Shown here in pieces: positions 24,585-36,644 of a stretch of DNA of 64,000 nt (positions are counted from its first letter, which is position 1; the number at the start of each line of letters is the position of its first letter). The notes under the pieces are model-generated. The model was not told the DNA's origin, made no database searches, and saw only the letters and a program-made list of their open reading frames with translations. The translations under genes were made by a program, and so were the position numbers. Source of the stretch: Onthophagus taurus (taxonomy: Eukaryota > Arthropoda > Insecta > Coleoptera > Scarabaeidae); NCBI RefSeq assembly GCF_036711975.1, contig NC_091967.1:3596001-3660000 (forward strand). Reading direction: 5' to 3'.

Positions 24585-25930
24585 TACAGGCTGTCCCTAA
24601 AATTTGTTTGCTCAGAACTTTTTTGTTCAAAATTATAAACAAATAGTAATAAATAAAAAAGAAGAAAAAAATACTAAAGCAGATGTTCAAAAACACTGCC
24701 TGATATCGACGTCTTAAATTAAAGCGCACTCTGCGGAGAACATTGATCTCAGTTCGAAGTTGATCAAATGAATCAACAATTTGCAACCTCAGTTGATCAA
24801 CTGAAGTTATTTCTACGCAGTAAACTAGTGGTTTAACGCGTTCCCATAAATAAAAATCTACAGGTGTAAGATCCGGCGATCGGGGGGCCAACTTATGGGT
24901 GCACCTACTCCTCGTCCAATCCACCGTCCCGGAAAACGTTCCCTCAGAAATTCTTGGACAGCCTGTGTGCTATGCGCAGGAGCACCATCATGCATATACC
25001 ACATTGCTTGCCTTGTGTTTAAAGGAATGTCATCTAAAAAATCATCTAATTCTTCTAAATGTCGCCTGTATGTATGTCCATCCAGCCTTGATGGCAAGAA
25101 AACGGGTCCAATAATTACATCGCCCACAATGCCAGCCCAAACGTTATGAGAAAATCTCCATTGTGATTTCCAAGTTTTCTTAAATCTTGGATTTTCGTCC
25201 GCCCAACTATGTAAATTTCTCAAATTGAAGATTGCATCTTTAGAAAAAGTGGATTCATCTGTATAAAAAGTACTTTTTCTTAAAAACTGATTATCAATTT
25301 GGATTTTGTGCTGCATTATTTGGCAATATGCAGACTGCATATTGCATATTGCAGTCGCAGTGAGTAATCACCCAGTCGAACTTCCTGAACTTTGTAACAA
25401 TGAAATGGATAAAGCTGTTGCCAGACAGTTGTTTTTGAAGTTAAAAAATGCCTCGGCATATCTAAAGTACTAGCTGTAGTATTTTCTTCTACGTAGTCTA
25501 GAATATCTTCTTCTAGTTCGGGTTTCAATCCTTAAAAATGTTTTTCGATTGGGCGCTCTGCGGTTCGAAAATTTCTCCTGATAACGGTTAGCGGCTGCTT
25601 GACATTGTCCTAATGTCAAAATCATGTCAGTTTGTTCACTAAATGTGTAACTCTCCATTTTGAACACTTAAAATTAATAATAACAAGTTGTTTTTTTTTA
25701 ATTGCCATGGCCAACCTTGACTTTTTCGAAGACTTTGTTTTTTAGTGTTACCATTGAAATCGAAGCTTAATATTTTCGCGTATAACTCGGAAACGGTCAA
25801 TGTTATCAAAATTTTCAAAGAGTGATAAAAGTTTCTAAAATAAATTTTCTATTAAAAAGTACAAAAATAAATGTAGGGTTACCAGTGAACAAAAAAGTTC
25901 TGAGCAAACAAACTTTAGGGACAGCCTGTA
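24585..25930. mobile_element. Mariner-like element inserted at the MITE centre
   Basis: TACAGGCTGTCCCTAAAATT at 24585 is mirrored by the right end at about 25886-25930, with inverted repeats of about 43 bp and a single obvious mismatch. The length of about 1.35 kb is typical of a complete mariner. It carries a transposase on the minus strand with frameshifts. The flanking TA dinucleotides form the centre of the palindromic host MITE. The near-identical ends suggest a fairly young insertion. Confidence 0.9.
24679..25667 (-). pseudogene. Mariner-superfamily transposase with frameshifts
   Basis: Reading from 25667: an N-terminal DNA-binding region (MESYTFSEQTDMILTLGQCQ), a frame change near 25530, then ELEEDILDYVEENTTAST, a further interruption near 25320, and the catalytic core. 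The core shows FYTDESTFSKDAIFNLRNLH (first aspartate), NVWAGIVGDVIIGP, and YMHDGAPAHSTQAVQEFL (second aspartate). A one-base loss near 24890 precedes RSPDLTPVDFYLWERVKPLV, holding the third acidic residue. All catalytic residues are visible but in three different frames, so this copy is inactive. The spacing between the second and third acidic residues is unusually long, about 43 residues if the frames are joined. Confidence 0.9.
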
Positions 25931-26109
25931 TAGCATGGTTGCCGCCGCCCGATCAAAGTCAAAATTGGTTCAATGATTTTGCTTGATATTTGTTTACCCT
26001 CTACCAAATTTCAACGCTCTACCATAAATGGTATTGAAACGAATCGTCATCATTTTAGCTCTACTATATGAGGTTAATTTTATGCCCCGAGTCACCGGAA
26101 CACCCTGTA

Positions 26110-29100
26110 TATACATTTGTCCTCTCATAATGCGTACATAAATATAATGCATTGATTTGTGTAGATATTGTTGTAAAGGAAACAATAAAATAGATTAATC
26201 CCCATTTCCATCTTGAACTGCCATTACGTATTAAAAGTAAGTTGAATAATGGTAATAAAGTATACAAATTGTTAAAAATGCGTGCTGTGACGAGACGTCA
26301 TTAACAATTTTTAACGACTGGCGCTATGCACGTTAATCCCGTTCGTTTGTCCGGTTCCCCTTCTGTAGGAGTCGAGTGGAAGGCACATTTCGGTTGCGTG
26401 AGTCGGCTAAATGTACCTCGCATAATTAAAACTTCGTACACTGGTACACACATACACACACACACTTGTGCTGGCATAGTATTTTTCCGGGCCCGACCCT
26501 GCCTTCTCGTTTTTCCTTCGTTATCGGAGGAAATAATTTAGTCCAGCCCATTGTAAACTAACCGTTGTCGTAAGGTTTTTTAAACTGGGGTAAAGGTTGT
26601 AGACATCGCAGTTTCTGAAAATGTCAGATTTCAATTTTCAAAGTAAATTAAATTTGATTAACCTTCGCGATTGGAAGATTCAATTAGTTAACTCACCGCT
26701 CTAACTAAAGTAAACTATTTAGTCGCCACAACTGAGCGCTTATTTACGGTTTGCGGTAATTCACTGGCATCGAGTATAATTTTTCATACGCTCGGTGTTG
26801 TAAATATCCATGGAGTTGAAGACTTCACACCGTAACTGGCGATGATTAAAATTTATTTATAACGTGCCAAGTGCCGAGTATAGAAAAGTTATAAGTTAAT
26901 TAACGCGGAACATATCTTTGCGGCCGTCAGACAACGTTCTTTAATTAACGACGACAATAAAAATATAGAGAAAAAAACTTTCATTTGTTGAGAAATATTA
27001 ACAAAAAAAAGTTTTTAATGATTCAATCGTATTAGATATACTTTCAATGATACAGTATCGAGAATAATCGTGTTGAAATATTGTCTAAATAAATTCTTCA
27101 ACACAATAGAATTTTTTGAAATAAAATTTTCAGTTTTAAAAAGTACACGAGAAAATCGGATAAAAGGTAAAACCTTCCACTAGGCACCCAATGGGAATTA
27201 ATCGATGTTTAACCCAGAGGTAGGACGTTTGATGGAACCACTCTTGGGAACTTGCGTTTCCTGAACGTTTCACTCACATAAATAACGTCCATAAAGACCG
27301 CAACTATAAAAAGTTTAAAATAAACCAATACATCTCTTTATTTCTATTGCAAAACTTGTTCAATCCATTGATTTATAACATAATTCAAAGCATTTAAAAT
27401 ATTATATTAATATATTATTATCCTTATTGATGAGGATTAACAACATAGCCATTCAGTCGGACTTGAGTTCTGCAAATACGTTTCATAGTGTACAAAATAT
27501 TTGGTCGCTACAGTTGATCTCGGCTTAACCAAGACCAGAGAATCGTGGATTTTAGTTAATTAAGCTGAGTTCGCTTGCTGCCGAGGCTCCGCAATTGATA
27601 TCATATTGAAACAAGGTTGGTCAGCGCAATGCAATTGCAATTGCTATTCCAGCTTATATCTTATTGGTCACGTCAACCACAATGCATTTAGTTGGAGATT
27701 ATCATCGTAATCGTTGCATATTATGCAGATTTTCTTTTGGCCCATTTATCATTTCCTAGTGAAATTAAATATAGTTTCCAATATACTTTAATTAATGGTT
27801 TAACAACTGTTTTTGCGATTATTAACTAACTTCCGGATATTAACGTTATTTAGTCAAAAAAGAAATGTTAAGAATAAAGCTAGAGAAATTAGAGTAGTTA
27901 AGAGTAAAGTTGAGTGAGATAATAAATATAAAACGAAGTAGTTTTGGTTTAAACTAGTTTTAACTGTACAAGTTTAGATGATCCTAATTAAACAGAATCA
28001 CGTCAATCAAGTCTAATTTTAACTTAAACGCCTAATTAAAATTAATTCTGACTTTTAGAAAGTTGCGATATTGATTGATATCGAATTCTAAATTATCGTC
28101 CATTCCGAAAAGCTCTAGTCGCCATTCTGCTTAAACAAAGATATCATCGACGAAAGATTTTGTCGTCTCTCTCATCTTCGTCCAGAACGTTCGGCGTTCT
28201 TTTGCTAGGGCAAAAAGGTGGTCGACTCCGGTGCGCTGCCATTTCGAGAACACCTGCCCGGTTAAATTGCTTTTATTTTAGCGGTGGACGACGACGAAGA
28301 CGAAGACGACCGATCCAAAGCTGCGGGACATGTGCCGCGCGGCCAGTGAGTTTTTTTTTATTTTCCGCGCGCCTCGAATCTTTCATCTTGACTTAATTAA
28401 TGGACGCATATTTTCGATGCTATCGCCGGCGTGTACGGTCACTACTCAAAGAGAATGACCCCCCGATCCGGTTGCTACGAGAAGCCACAAAAGTTATCAT
28501 ACAATAATATAACCAAATTAATGGCACTTAAATAAATATAAGTCTATATAGAACGAAAAAAGGAATTTTTTTGATTTATAAGCTAAAAAAAATTAACAAT
28601 AAAATTACAATTTACATGGTGGACAGATCACAAGATGAACGCGATTATAGACGATGCGATGTAATGTAATAACGCGAACATTTTTCGTTCCGCTTCGACT
28701 CGTCCAGATGCGAACTGGTCATTATCCGGTAACTTTTTTTGTTATTTTTATTATTATTACTATTTTTTATTGCCTTAGACGACGCCAGTTTCGATCGCGA
28801 TGCGGCGTCATCCGTTCCTTATCTTGCCAAAATGTGCGACCGCCGCTCGCGGGCAGCAGTCAGTCGGCCGTGCCGTAGCCGCAACGGCAGCAGCCACCAC
28901 TCTCTCCTTCGGGGGCATCGACTCCCTGTTGTCGTCCGGCTTCGATCCCCGCCGCCCTTTTACCCCCCTTTTGCAAACTTCCATCCTGACCTTGGAATTT
29001 TTGATCGTTCTGTACGCACGGACCGATGCCAACACCAATTTACTACCCTTTCAGGACCGGCATAAATTTCTATTTTCAGATTTTTTAACCATTTATTTTC

Positions 29101-30037
29101 CCATTTGGATACTGTTTTCCACGTTTAGTTTCCATAGCTATTGATTCGCCTGGTTTGAATTTATTTTCTATTTTGACAAACTCTAGTTTTTCTCAACAAT
29201 CCAATTAGATGGGTGTCCATATCGAATTGTGGTTTTTATCAATCTAAGTAGGCAAGAATCGTGTAAATCTGGAATAGCTCCATATCTATATCTTCTGCTC
29301 TTGTTATCTTTACTGCTCTGCTCTTATAATTTATACGGTATTTGTTATCAAATTATCTATAGAAATTAGATTTCGCATAAAAGCAGCAAAAGTTTGTCCA
29401 AAAACTAACGATTTCTCTGATATTCATGTAATAGTTAGACTTTGCGTGTTTCTCACGTTGAAAAACATTTTGTAATAAGAACTTCTTTGGGATATAGTTT
29501 CATAATACTTGAATGTTAAAATTAAAACTGTCATAAGTTAACATTAAATGGATATGAGGTCAAATTATTTTCTTTGTACTTATCGATGTTATTTATTTTT
29601 GTTTTTTCTGCATGTTTCGAGGAATCTGAAAAGGAATCTTAAAATTAAATGTTTAACATATCGACTAATGGAGTAAAGATGCGCTTTCACGGGTCGATTT
29701 CCATCAAACGATTTTGGTCAATCAGCTAGGTCGAACGCAAATTGAACGTATTAATCGGCTTAATAGTTCGATAACATTATTTGATTCAATGGAAGTCGAA
29801 AGACTATATTATCTACTTTTTCCGAAGAGCTATGGAATGCAAAAGTTGAACATTACAGGAATAAACAAGTACGAAAATCTATATCACATAAGAATAAGTT
29901 TAATGGAGAACGATTTGAAAGTGCAGAATTCTACAAAAAGTGTTTTTGTAGATTTGGAATGGTATTGGCAGCAAAAATATGATGACCAAATTCAGGTTGA
30001 TACAATCTTAATCAAAATATTTTGCACAATTGTACGC
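26110..30037. other. Intergenic; GC-rich islands at 28160-28420 and 28660-29060
   Basis: About 4 kb without a supported gene. A short CA microsatellite lies at 26447-26466. The islands at 28160-28420 and 28660-29060 contain CpG-rich sequence with overlapping frames on both strands, which points to composition rather than coding. A 129-codon plus frame at 29714-30103 runs into the repeat element at 30084 and matches no family. Confidence 0.3.
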
Positions 30038-30083
30038 TATTTTTTAATTCGGAGGAGTAAAATGAAAAGTCACGTTTACACAG

Positions 30084-30760
30084 ATTTACTTTGTACCACA
30101 TAAAATGCTATATAATTGGACATTACACTAAAACTTCGATTTAACGGATTAATACGGAGAAGTCAGTGTCCGTTATAGCGCAATAAAAATATACAATAAT
30201 CTAGCGCTGAATAACAAATAAAGATAGACTAATACAAAGACGCACGTCCCTCAAAACGGCTAAACCTAAATTTTTCTAGTTCTCCGTCTAGTGTTAGTTT
30301 TAGTTTTACACTAGCACTATTACTAGAACTAACGCAGACCTAGAACTAGAATCATTCAGGTTTAGCCGTCTTGAGAGACGTGCGGCTAAACCCGAATGTT
30401 TCTAGTTCTCGGTCTAGTGTTAGTTTTAGTTTTACACTAGCACTATTACTAGAACTAACACAGACCTAGAACTAGAATCATTCGGGTTTAGCCGTCTTGA
30501 GAGACGTGCGGCTAAACCCGAAAGTTTCTAGTTCTCCGTCTAGTGTTAGTTTTAGTTTTAAACTACCACTATTACTAGAATTAACACAAGACCTAGAACT
30601 AGAATCATTCGGGTTTAGCCTTCTTGAGAGACGTGCGGCTAAATCTGAATGTTTCTAGTTCTCGGTTTAGTGCTAGTTCTAGTAGCAGTGGTAGGTAGCG
30701 CTACTTAGCATAAGATATTACTATGTTGTATATCTCGAGTGTAATTTTTGTTTAAAACTG
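30084..30760. mobile_element. Truncated hairpin-array element
   Basis: The left end at 30084 (ATTTACTTTGTACCACATAA) matches the terminal repeat of the transposase-bearing element at 14834-16609. The body contains at least three hairpins with stem TTCGGGTTTAGCCG and loop TCTTGAGAGACGTG at about 30359, 30483 and 30608, joined by TCTAGTTCT palindromic linkers. No matching right terminus is found; the similarity stops near 30760. Confidence 0.75.
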
Positions 30761-30825
30761 ACCAATAGCAACCTTTCTTTTTGGCGATACAATTTGAAAA
30801 CACTCCTCCGAATTAAAAAATAGAG

Positions 30826-33399
30826 TATAATTTGAAATTAGTTAAAAAATGTGATATTTCATTTAATCCGGTCCTGTGGTAATTCTTTCCTTCCTGCTAA
30901 CCACTCTTTTCCCCGCGGTTGTTCGGCTTTGGGGCTCCGAGTTCGGCCGCTAGTGCCCCTCTTTTGTGGATTAAACTTGACCTATCGCAACTTTTCAGAC
31001 GTTGTCGGGTGTTGGTCGTCTTCGTCTTCGTTCGAAGCGGTTGCGGAGAGAGCAGCCGGCGGTCGGCAGAAGCTGCAGAGCGCGCAGCTCTTTAATTGCA
31101 GCGGTGCCGTTTAAATTGCCACAGTATTTCTCAGTATTTTTAAAGGGGACCGGACGGGTTTCGTTTCGCAAAACCCGGCTAAATTACACCCGACAATGGC
31201 TCTGCAATTATCTTATTTTGGAATTTATGCCTAATTGGCTCGTGGCGCGCGGAGATCCGCCGGACCAGAAGAATTTAAAGGCGATCATGAACGTCTCTTG
31301 TTTGTTTTTCAGCTCTTATTACGCGTATAAGTTTTCTCACGATTAGTTTGCTTCAAAGAGGTCTAATAGTTATTCAGAGTATTAAATTTATTTTTATGCA
31401 GGCTTCATTTTTTTACTCAACTCTTTATTGTTTTATATACAAACATATTCGCTGTATTCATTAATGAGTAGTATCATTAAAGTTTAATATAATTGTTTCG
31501 ATTGACGCGGTAAAAATGCTTTCGATTTCGTTGAGTGCATCGAAAGTGGAACCACTTTCGCTTTCTTTAGTATTTTCGGCGAACGGTGTTCGCTTAGTAT
31601 TCCAGTGCACTTGACCAACAACGGCACGGGACCGCAACCTTCGCTTTCAATTGCGTCCTGCACCTTGCAACCGGTTCCGAAAATAACCCTGTGGGCCACT
31701 TGCTCTCTTCGTCTTGTATGTATGTTGTTGCATCTGCTGACCGCCACGTCACGTTTACATTTTATTGCCACGTTGCATTTGTCCGCTCTAAATTTACATA
31801 TTACACCGCGCCCTGGTCACCTAAATCATTTCCCTTTTCCAAACTTGCTTATTTATTATGTCCTTTTTTTCATATTCACCATTGTGCTTTTACTTTCTAA
31901 AAAGTGATTGGCAATGTTCCTGTTGCATTTACTTAACTGTTAGTGCATTAAATAGCACAATAAATAGTTCGTTTAGTTCTACATGTAAACGAGGATGCTC
32001 GTAAACGCTACCGAATACATCAATTACAGCATCAGTGAGTTACGCAATCGGGACCGTTTGCATGGTAAGAAGATTGCGTGTGCGTGTGCGTGCATAAGTC
32101 CGTTTAAGTTTGCCGGTTTAAAACTCGTTCACTTCACTTTTCAGGCGCCACAGTTTAAGGTCGTATTATCATAACGTGCACGACCGTAATCGCGCGGGAT
32201 CTGCGCTATTAAATTACGGTAATGTTTCCACGACCGCGTTCTTCCTTCTCTCCACTTGTACTTCTGGTACATACAACACCAGATGGACACTAAACCAACA
32301 CGTGTGTTAAGTCGTAATTTTGATTTGATGGAAAAATAAATAATGTCAACGTGTTTTCTTATCAATACACAATCTTAATTGTTTCATTCGAGGTGGAATG
32401 TCTTATAAATGGTACTGCCCCCGCTTCACGGCATATATATTTATCATTATTTCCATTTCCAAATCAAGAATATAATTGCAAAAGCACATGTTGTCCGTTG
32501 CACGATCCCATAATAGGCTCGGGTCTTATTAAAATGAAACAGCAATTACCGTTCTCGAGGGAAGCAACTGAAATTACTCGTTTCCCCTCTAACAAATGGT
32601 CGCACCTAAAATTTCATATGTTATTGAACGCAATATAATTGTCCCGATAAACATTACCAATGTATTATGTGTCTTCTAATTCATCAAGAAAATGTTAACA
32701 CGTGCCTTTAATAAACGTCGGTTTTACGATTTAGAAGAAGTTCGAGTCTCGTACAGTTGCCGCCGACTTCATAAAACCTTCCGACACATTACGATCTTAT
32801 AATAACGTAAAATGGTAATTAATTTCTAGTTATGAACACGTGTATCTTTCTCGCACTGAAGCTGTCATCGTCGCCGTCCGATTGTAATGTAGTAACGTAT
32901 TCAAGCATATAGGTAAGCGAATAACAACGTCTTGGAAACGCCGACGAGAACGCAATAGGGTACTAATTGAGCGATTTCCGTCGCTATCTGTCGTAGAAAC
33001 TGTCTATTACTACGTCGGTTTGAAAGACCGACTAAATTCTTAGAAATTAACTTATAATATTAGATATAACATACTGCCAGTGAATAAGAAATATTTCTAG
33101 CAAGTAACTTATTCTTACTGTTGGTATTAATAACTCGTTATTATTTATTTATGATAAAGTATAAACATCTTTCTACCTAGTGGTTTCAAATCTAATTAAA
33201 TAATAAAATATTCAATTAATTATTACGCGTGTGTATATTGTGGATAATAAATAATTCTTGGAAATATTAGTATGAGAAATTTACATACTTGGAAACTATA
33301 TACTTCTTTATTTTAAGTCCAAACTAACTCGCTATCTAGTATTAGGCTAAAATATTTAATTTTGGTAAACATGGACGCTCGTCTTAAGTTTGGAGTGTA
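30826..33399. other. Intergenic; GC-rich islands at 30880-31290 and 31500-31830
   Basis: No gene supported. Two GC-rich islands carry frames of about 100 codons that overlap on both strands without recognisable motifs. AT-rich unique sequence fills the rest, with a further moderately GC-rich patch at 32860-33010. Confidence 0.3.
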
Positions 33400-33712
33400 T
33401 TCAACATTACACGTGATTTGATGAAAAAGTTGGCGATAATCAAAACTACTAGAAATCTGTCTAAAATTGAACTGATCAAACTCTAAACTGCCAAAAAACT
33501 GTCTGAAATTGAATTAGCCAAATCCTGAACTGCAAGAAAATGTCTGGAATTCTGGTCAAACTCAAAAGTGTAAAAGAATGTTTTGAGTTGCTCTGAGTAA
33601 TGCCCAAATTTGAAGCAAAAGACTGAAATCACCTGAACAAACTCCAAATTACAAGAGGAAACCCAAAATTGTAGTGGTCAGACTCTATGCTAGAAAAAGA
33701 AATAATGTATTA
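33400..33712. repeat. Degenerate minisatellite, about 55-65-bp period
   Basis: Variants of AAATTGAACTGATCAAACTC followed by TAAACTGCAAGAAA recur several times with drift. Similar units appear at about 35390-35470. The hAT-like element and the snapback lie between the two stretches, so they may have inserted into one minisatellite. Confidence 0.5.
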
Positions 33713-33722
33713 GAGTATCAAC

Positions 33723-34715
33723 TAGTGGTGGAACGGATAGTGATTTTGCGAAAAGCCGGATACCTTCAAGAAATTAATTGTATAGCGAATTTTGAAAATT
33801 ATTCATGAAAATTGCAACATCGAAAATTTTATCAAAACTTCAAATATTGTTTTCTCAAAAACTAAAAGTTATTTTTCAAAACGGCTTGGTTCATTGGAAA
33901 GAGGACACTTTTATTAACACTTTGGGAAATTTTCATACTCATATTCCAAGAAGTGGATTATATACGAATTTTTAAAACTTAATCTGCGAAAATTCGAAAA
34001 AATTGCCAATCATTTCAAAAATTTATTTCTCAAAAACTAAAAGCGATTTTTCAAAACGGCTTGTTGCATTAAAAAGAGGATAGTTTAATTAATAATTGGT
34101 GATATTTCCACAAGGATCCTTCAAGAGATTAATTGTATAGCGAATTTTGAAAATTATCGATGAAAATTGCAACATCGAATATTTTATCAAAACTTCAAAT
34201 ATTGTTTTCTCAAAAACTAAAAGTTATTTTTCAAAACGGCTTGGTTCATTGGAAAGAGGACACTTTTATTAATACTTTGGGAAAGTTTCATACTCATACT
34301 CCAAGAAATCGATTTTATACGAATTTTTAAAACTTAATCGGCGAAAATTACAAAATTTGAAAAAATTGTCGATCATTACAAAAATTTATTTCTCAAAAAC
34401 TAAATGCGATTTTTCAAAACGGCTTTTTGCATTAAAAAGAGGATACTTTAAATAATAATCGAAAGTGATAACAGCGATAGTTCTGTTAGTAATGAATGTG
34501 ATGATGAATTATAAGCGAAGAGAAGAAACTAGACGAAACTGCAACAAGATGTTTTATATATCGTATTGGGATTGTTACAATGAGGTTGCTAAAGACAAAC
34601 CTGGTATAAATAAAGTTGTCTTCAATGAAAACAGTCCTATTGGGGTTGTACTTGATTATTATCTGCAGTGTCCAACACCTAAAAGAGATAAATCGTGCTA
34701 CAAACATAATTAAAA
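33723..34715. mobile_element. hAT-like element with two 363-bp satellite units (copy 1)
   Basis: The left edge reads TAGTGGTGGAACGGATAGTG, then TTTTGCGAAAAGCCGGATA, a typical hAT-type terminus. It is followed by about two units of the 363-bp satellite and then a fragment of hAT transposase ending near 34700. A second copy with the same order lies at 41782-44300. No right terminus or 8-bp duplication was found. Here the transposase fragment runs into the left arm of the snapback. Confidence 0.6.
34463..34715 (+). pseudogene. hAT-type transposase fragment
   Basis: A broken frame contains SDNSDSSVSNECDDE, then MFYISYWDCYNEVAKDKPGI and, near the end, GVVLDYYLQCPTPKR. The second copy at 44044-44300 continues to a tryptophan pair, the pattern seen just before the C-terminal dimerisation region of hAT transposases. 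A stop and a frame change separate the first two pieces. Not functional. Confidence 0.55.
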
Positions 34716-35260
34716 TTAACTTACCTACGTCAAAAAACCCTTTATAAAAGGTAAACATACATTTATAATGTGATAGTGATGAACTAGAATTACAATTAAA
34801 ATAAGGTTGTTGTCCACTGAGTTGTTACACATTAAAAGCGCGCTAAAACAGAAGGTTTGTGGTTATGTTGTATTACAGTCGGTAAAGTAGGTATTTTGCC
34901 AAAAGACGTCCACAAAATACAAATATCAAAAATGATTTGAAGGTGGAATATCCAAACTGTAATATCTAATAAATTGTAAAATAAATCCAATATGGACATC
35001 AAGATACGGTATACAATTAGATATTGACTGATATTCTCCACCTTCAAACCATTTTTGATATTTGTATTTTGTGGCGACATCTTTTGGCAAAATACCTACT
35101 TTACCGACTGTAATACAACATAACCTCAAACCTTCCGTTTTAGCGCGCTTTTAATGTGTAACAATTCAGTGGACAATTACCTTATTTTAATTATAAATCT
35201 AGTTCATCACTATAGGGTTTTTTAACGTAAGTTAATTTTAATTTTGTTTGTAGAACGATT
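34691..35260. repeat. Snapback (long inverted repeat) with about 240-bp arms
   Basis: The left arm 34691-34952 is repeated in inverted orientation at about 35030-35260, around a loop of about 80 bp. Matching landmarks include GGTTATGTTGTATTACAGTC, AGTAGGTATTTTGCCAAAAG and GCGCGCTAAAAC on the left with their complements on the right. The left arm has a roughly 30-bp insertion near 34741. A transcript would fold into a long hairpin. Confidence 0.9.
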
Positions 35261-36644
35261 TTGAAATGTATGTATGTCGTAGGGTTTCTACAGAAGACGA
35301 GCAGGGCCCGAAACCCAGTATAGAACAATAAATTAAACATTTACATCATTTCAGTATAACTTCATTCAAAACTTATTGATTAATGTTTGAAGTTGCACAG
35401 AGTAAGGTGCAGATTTGAAGCAAAAATTTGAAATCATACTGATCAAATTCTAAATTGCAAGAATCTGTAAGAAGAAGAAAAAGTAATCTATTGATTTAAG
35501 TAAAAAATTAAATCCGTATTCTATTATTTAATAAGTTTCAGTTTCTATAATCACAATTCCTACCTATAACAAAGGTATAGTACAATATAACAACGCATCT
35601 CGACTCCCGTTGTCGCCGTATTTTTGGATTTATGTCACGACGCCAAACCGAACCGCATTATGTTAAGCGTCTGGACGCACGCGTCGCACGTAAAACGCGC
35701 TTTAGAAAACCCGTTATCAAATGGCATACTGAAACGAAACTTTTGTTCGTACTTTGTGTGTCCACGCGTGTCGTGTTCTTTTCACGAAAACCGACAGCGT
35801 CAACGTCGACGGCAGGACACCGCCCCTATCCCAGAGTACTATCCCGGCCCCTCCACCCAACGTTCGATTCCGGTCGTGTAACGTTTAGGCCACAATTGGC
35901 GGTCTCGCGACATTGATAACGTGCTTTCACGTACATTATAAAAGATAAATACGAAAACAAATCAAACGTGCGTGGTAAATAATTTTATATTTTGTTTAAG
36001 GATGATGCGTCAACAAAGGAGACTCATTAGAAATTGAATTGACAAGCCTAAATGGTGGTAAATGTGAAAGACCATAAACTGACCACTTTCTATACTAGTA
36101 TAATTCAATCGACGTAATCACCGCATTTGGAATCGTAAATATGCCAAACACTCGGCCCCCTTAAAATTGAGAGGGGACCAACATCCCTCTCCAGGTGCCG
36201 CAAAACAGCTGTTCGTTTTCATTGCGCTTGTCACGCGGCCGCGTATAATGCACAATTAGCGAAAGTTCGAAATGCCGAATTGCGAAACCGGCCGCGTACG
36301 CGAACGACGAGCGAATTGATATTGGCGAGTTGCCGCCCCGTTCGGTCACGTCTGGTTCGCGGTTTGCATCTGTGAATGGATGAATGGGCCTTCGCTGCCG
36401 TACTCAATTGAAACGTACTACTCTCCTGTATAATGCGATAACAGAAACGGAAACTCGGCTACATGCGGTGATTATTTCATACTAACACTAAAATATTTAT
36501 CATGCATCAAAAATCATTTTACATAGACAACACATTATACAGATTTATTTCGATAATATGATGATTGGAAACTTTAGAAGTTCTTGGAGAACCTCGTTAG
36601 GAAGATAAAACTACAAACTAAAAAATGAAAAACCAAGAAAATAT
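35261..36644. other. Intergenic; GC-rich islands at 35590-35910 and 36140-36380
   Basis: No supported gene. The two islands are CpG-rich with frames on several strands. Between 35380 and 35470 lie further units of the degenerate minisatellite seen at 33400. Confidence 0.3.

Larger units (their letters stand above)
24321..26109. mobile_element. Palindromic Tc1/mariner-type MITE split by another mariner
   Basis: The left end TACAGGGTGTTCCGGTGACT (24321) mirrors the right end finishing at 26109, and similarity continues inwards along the whole left arm (24321-24584) and right arm (25931-26109). The right arm lacks about 85 bp present in the left arm between CGATTCGT and TTCAATA. Before the second insertion this element was an almost perfect palindrome with no loop. 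Its centre, CATGCTA joined to TAGCATG, is where the inner mariner sits. Ends abut TA. Confidence 0.85.

Noticed and set aside
28739..29144. Overlapping 108- and 114-codon frames
   Set aside because: GC-rich island; arginine- and proline-rich composition on all frames, no domain, no splice sites.
29714..30103. 129-codon plus-strand frame
   Set aside because: It overlaps the terminal repeat of the hairpin element at 30084 and has no recognisable motifs or splice context. Most likely a chance frame.
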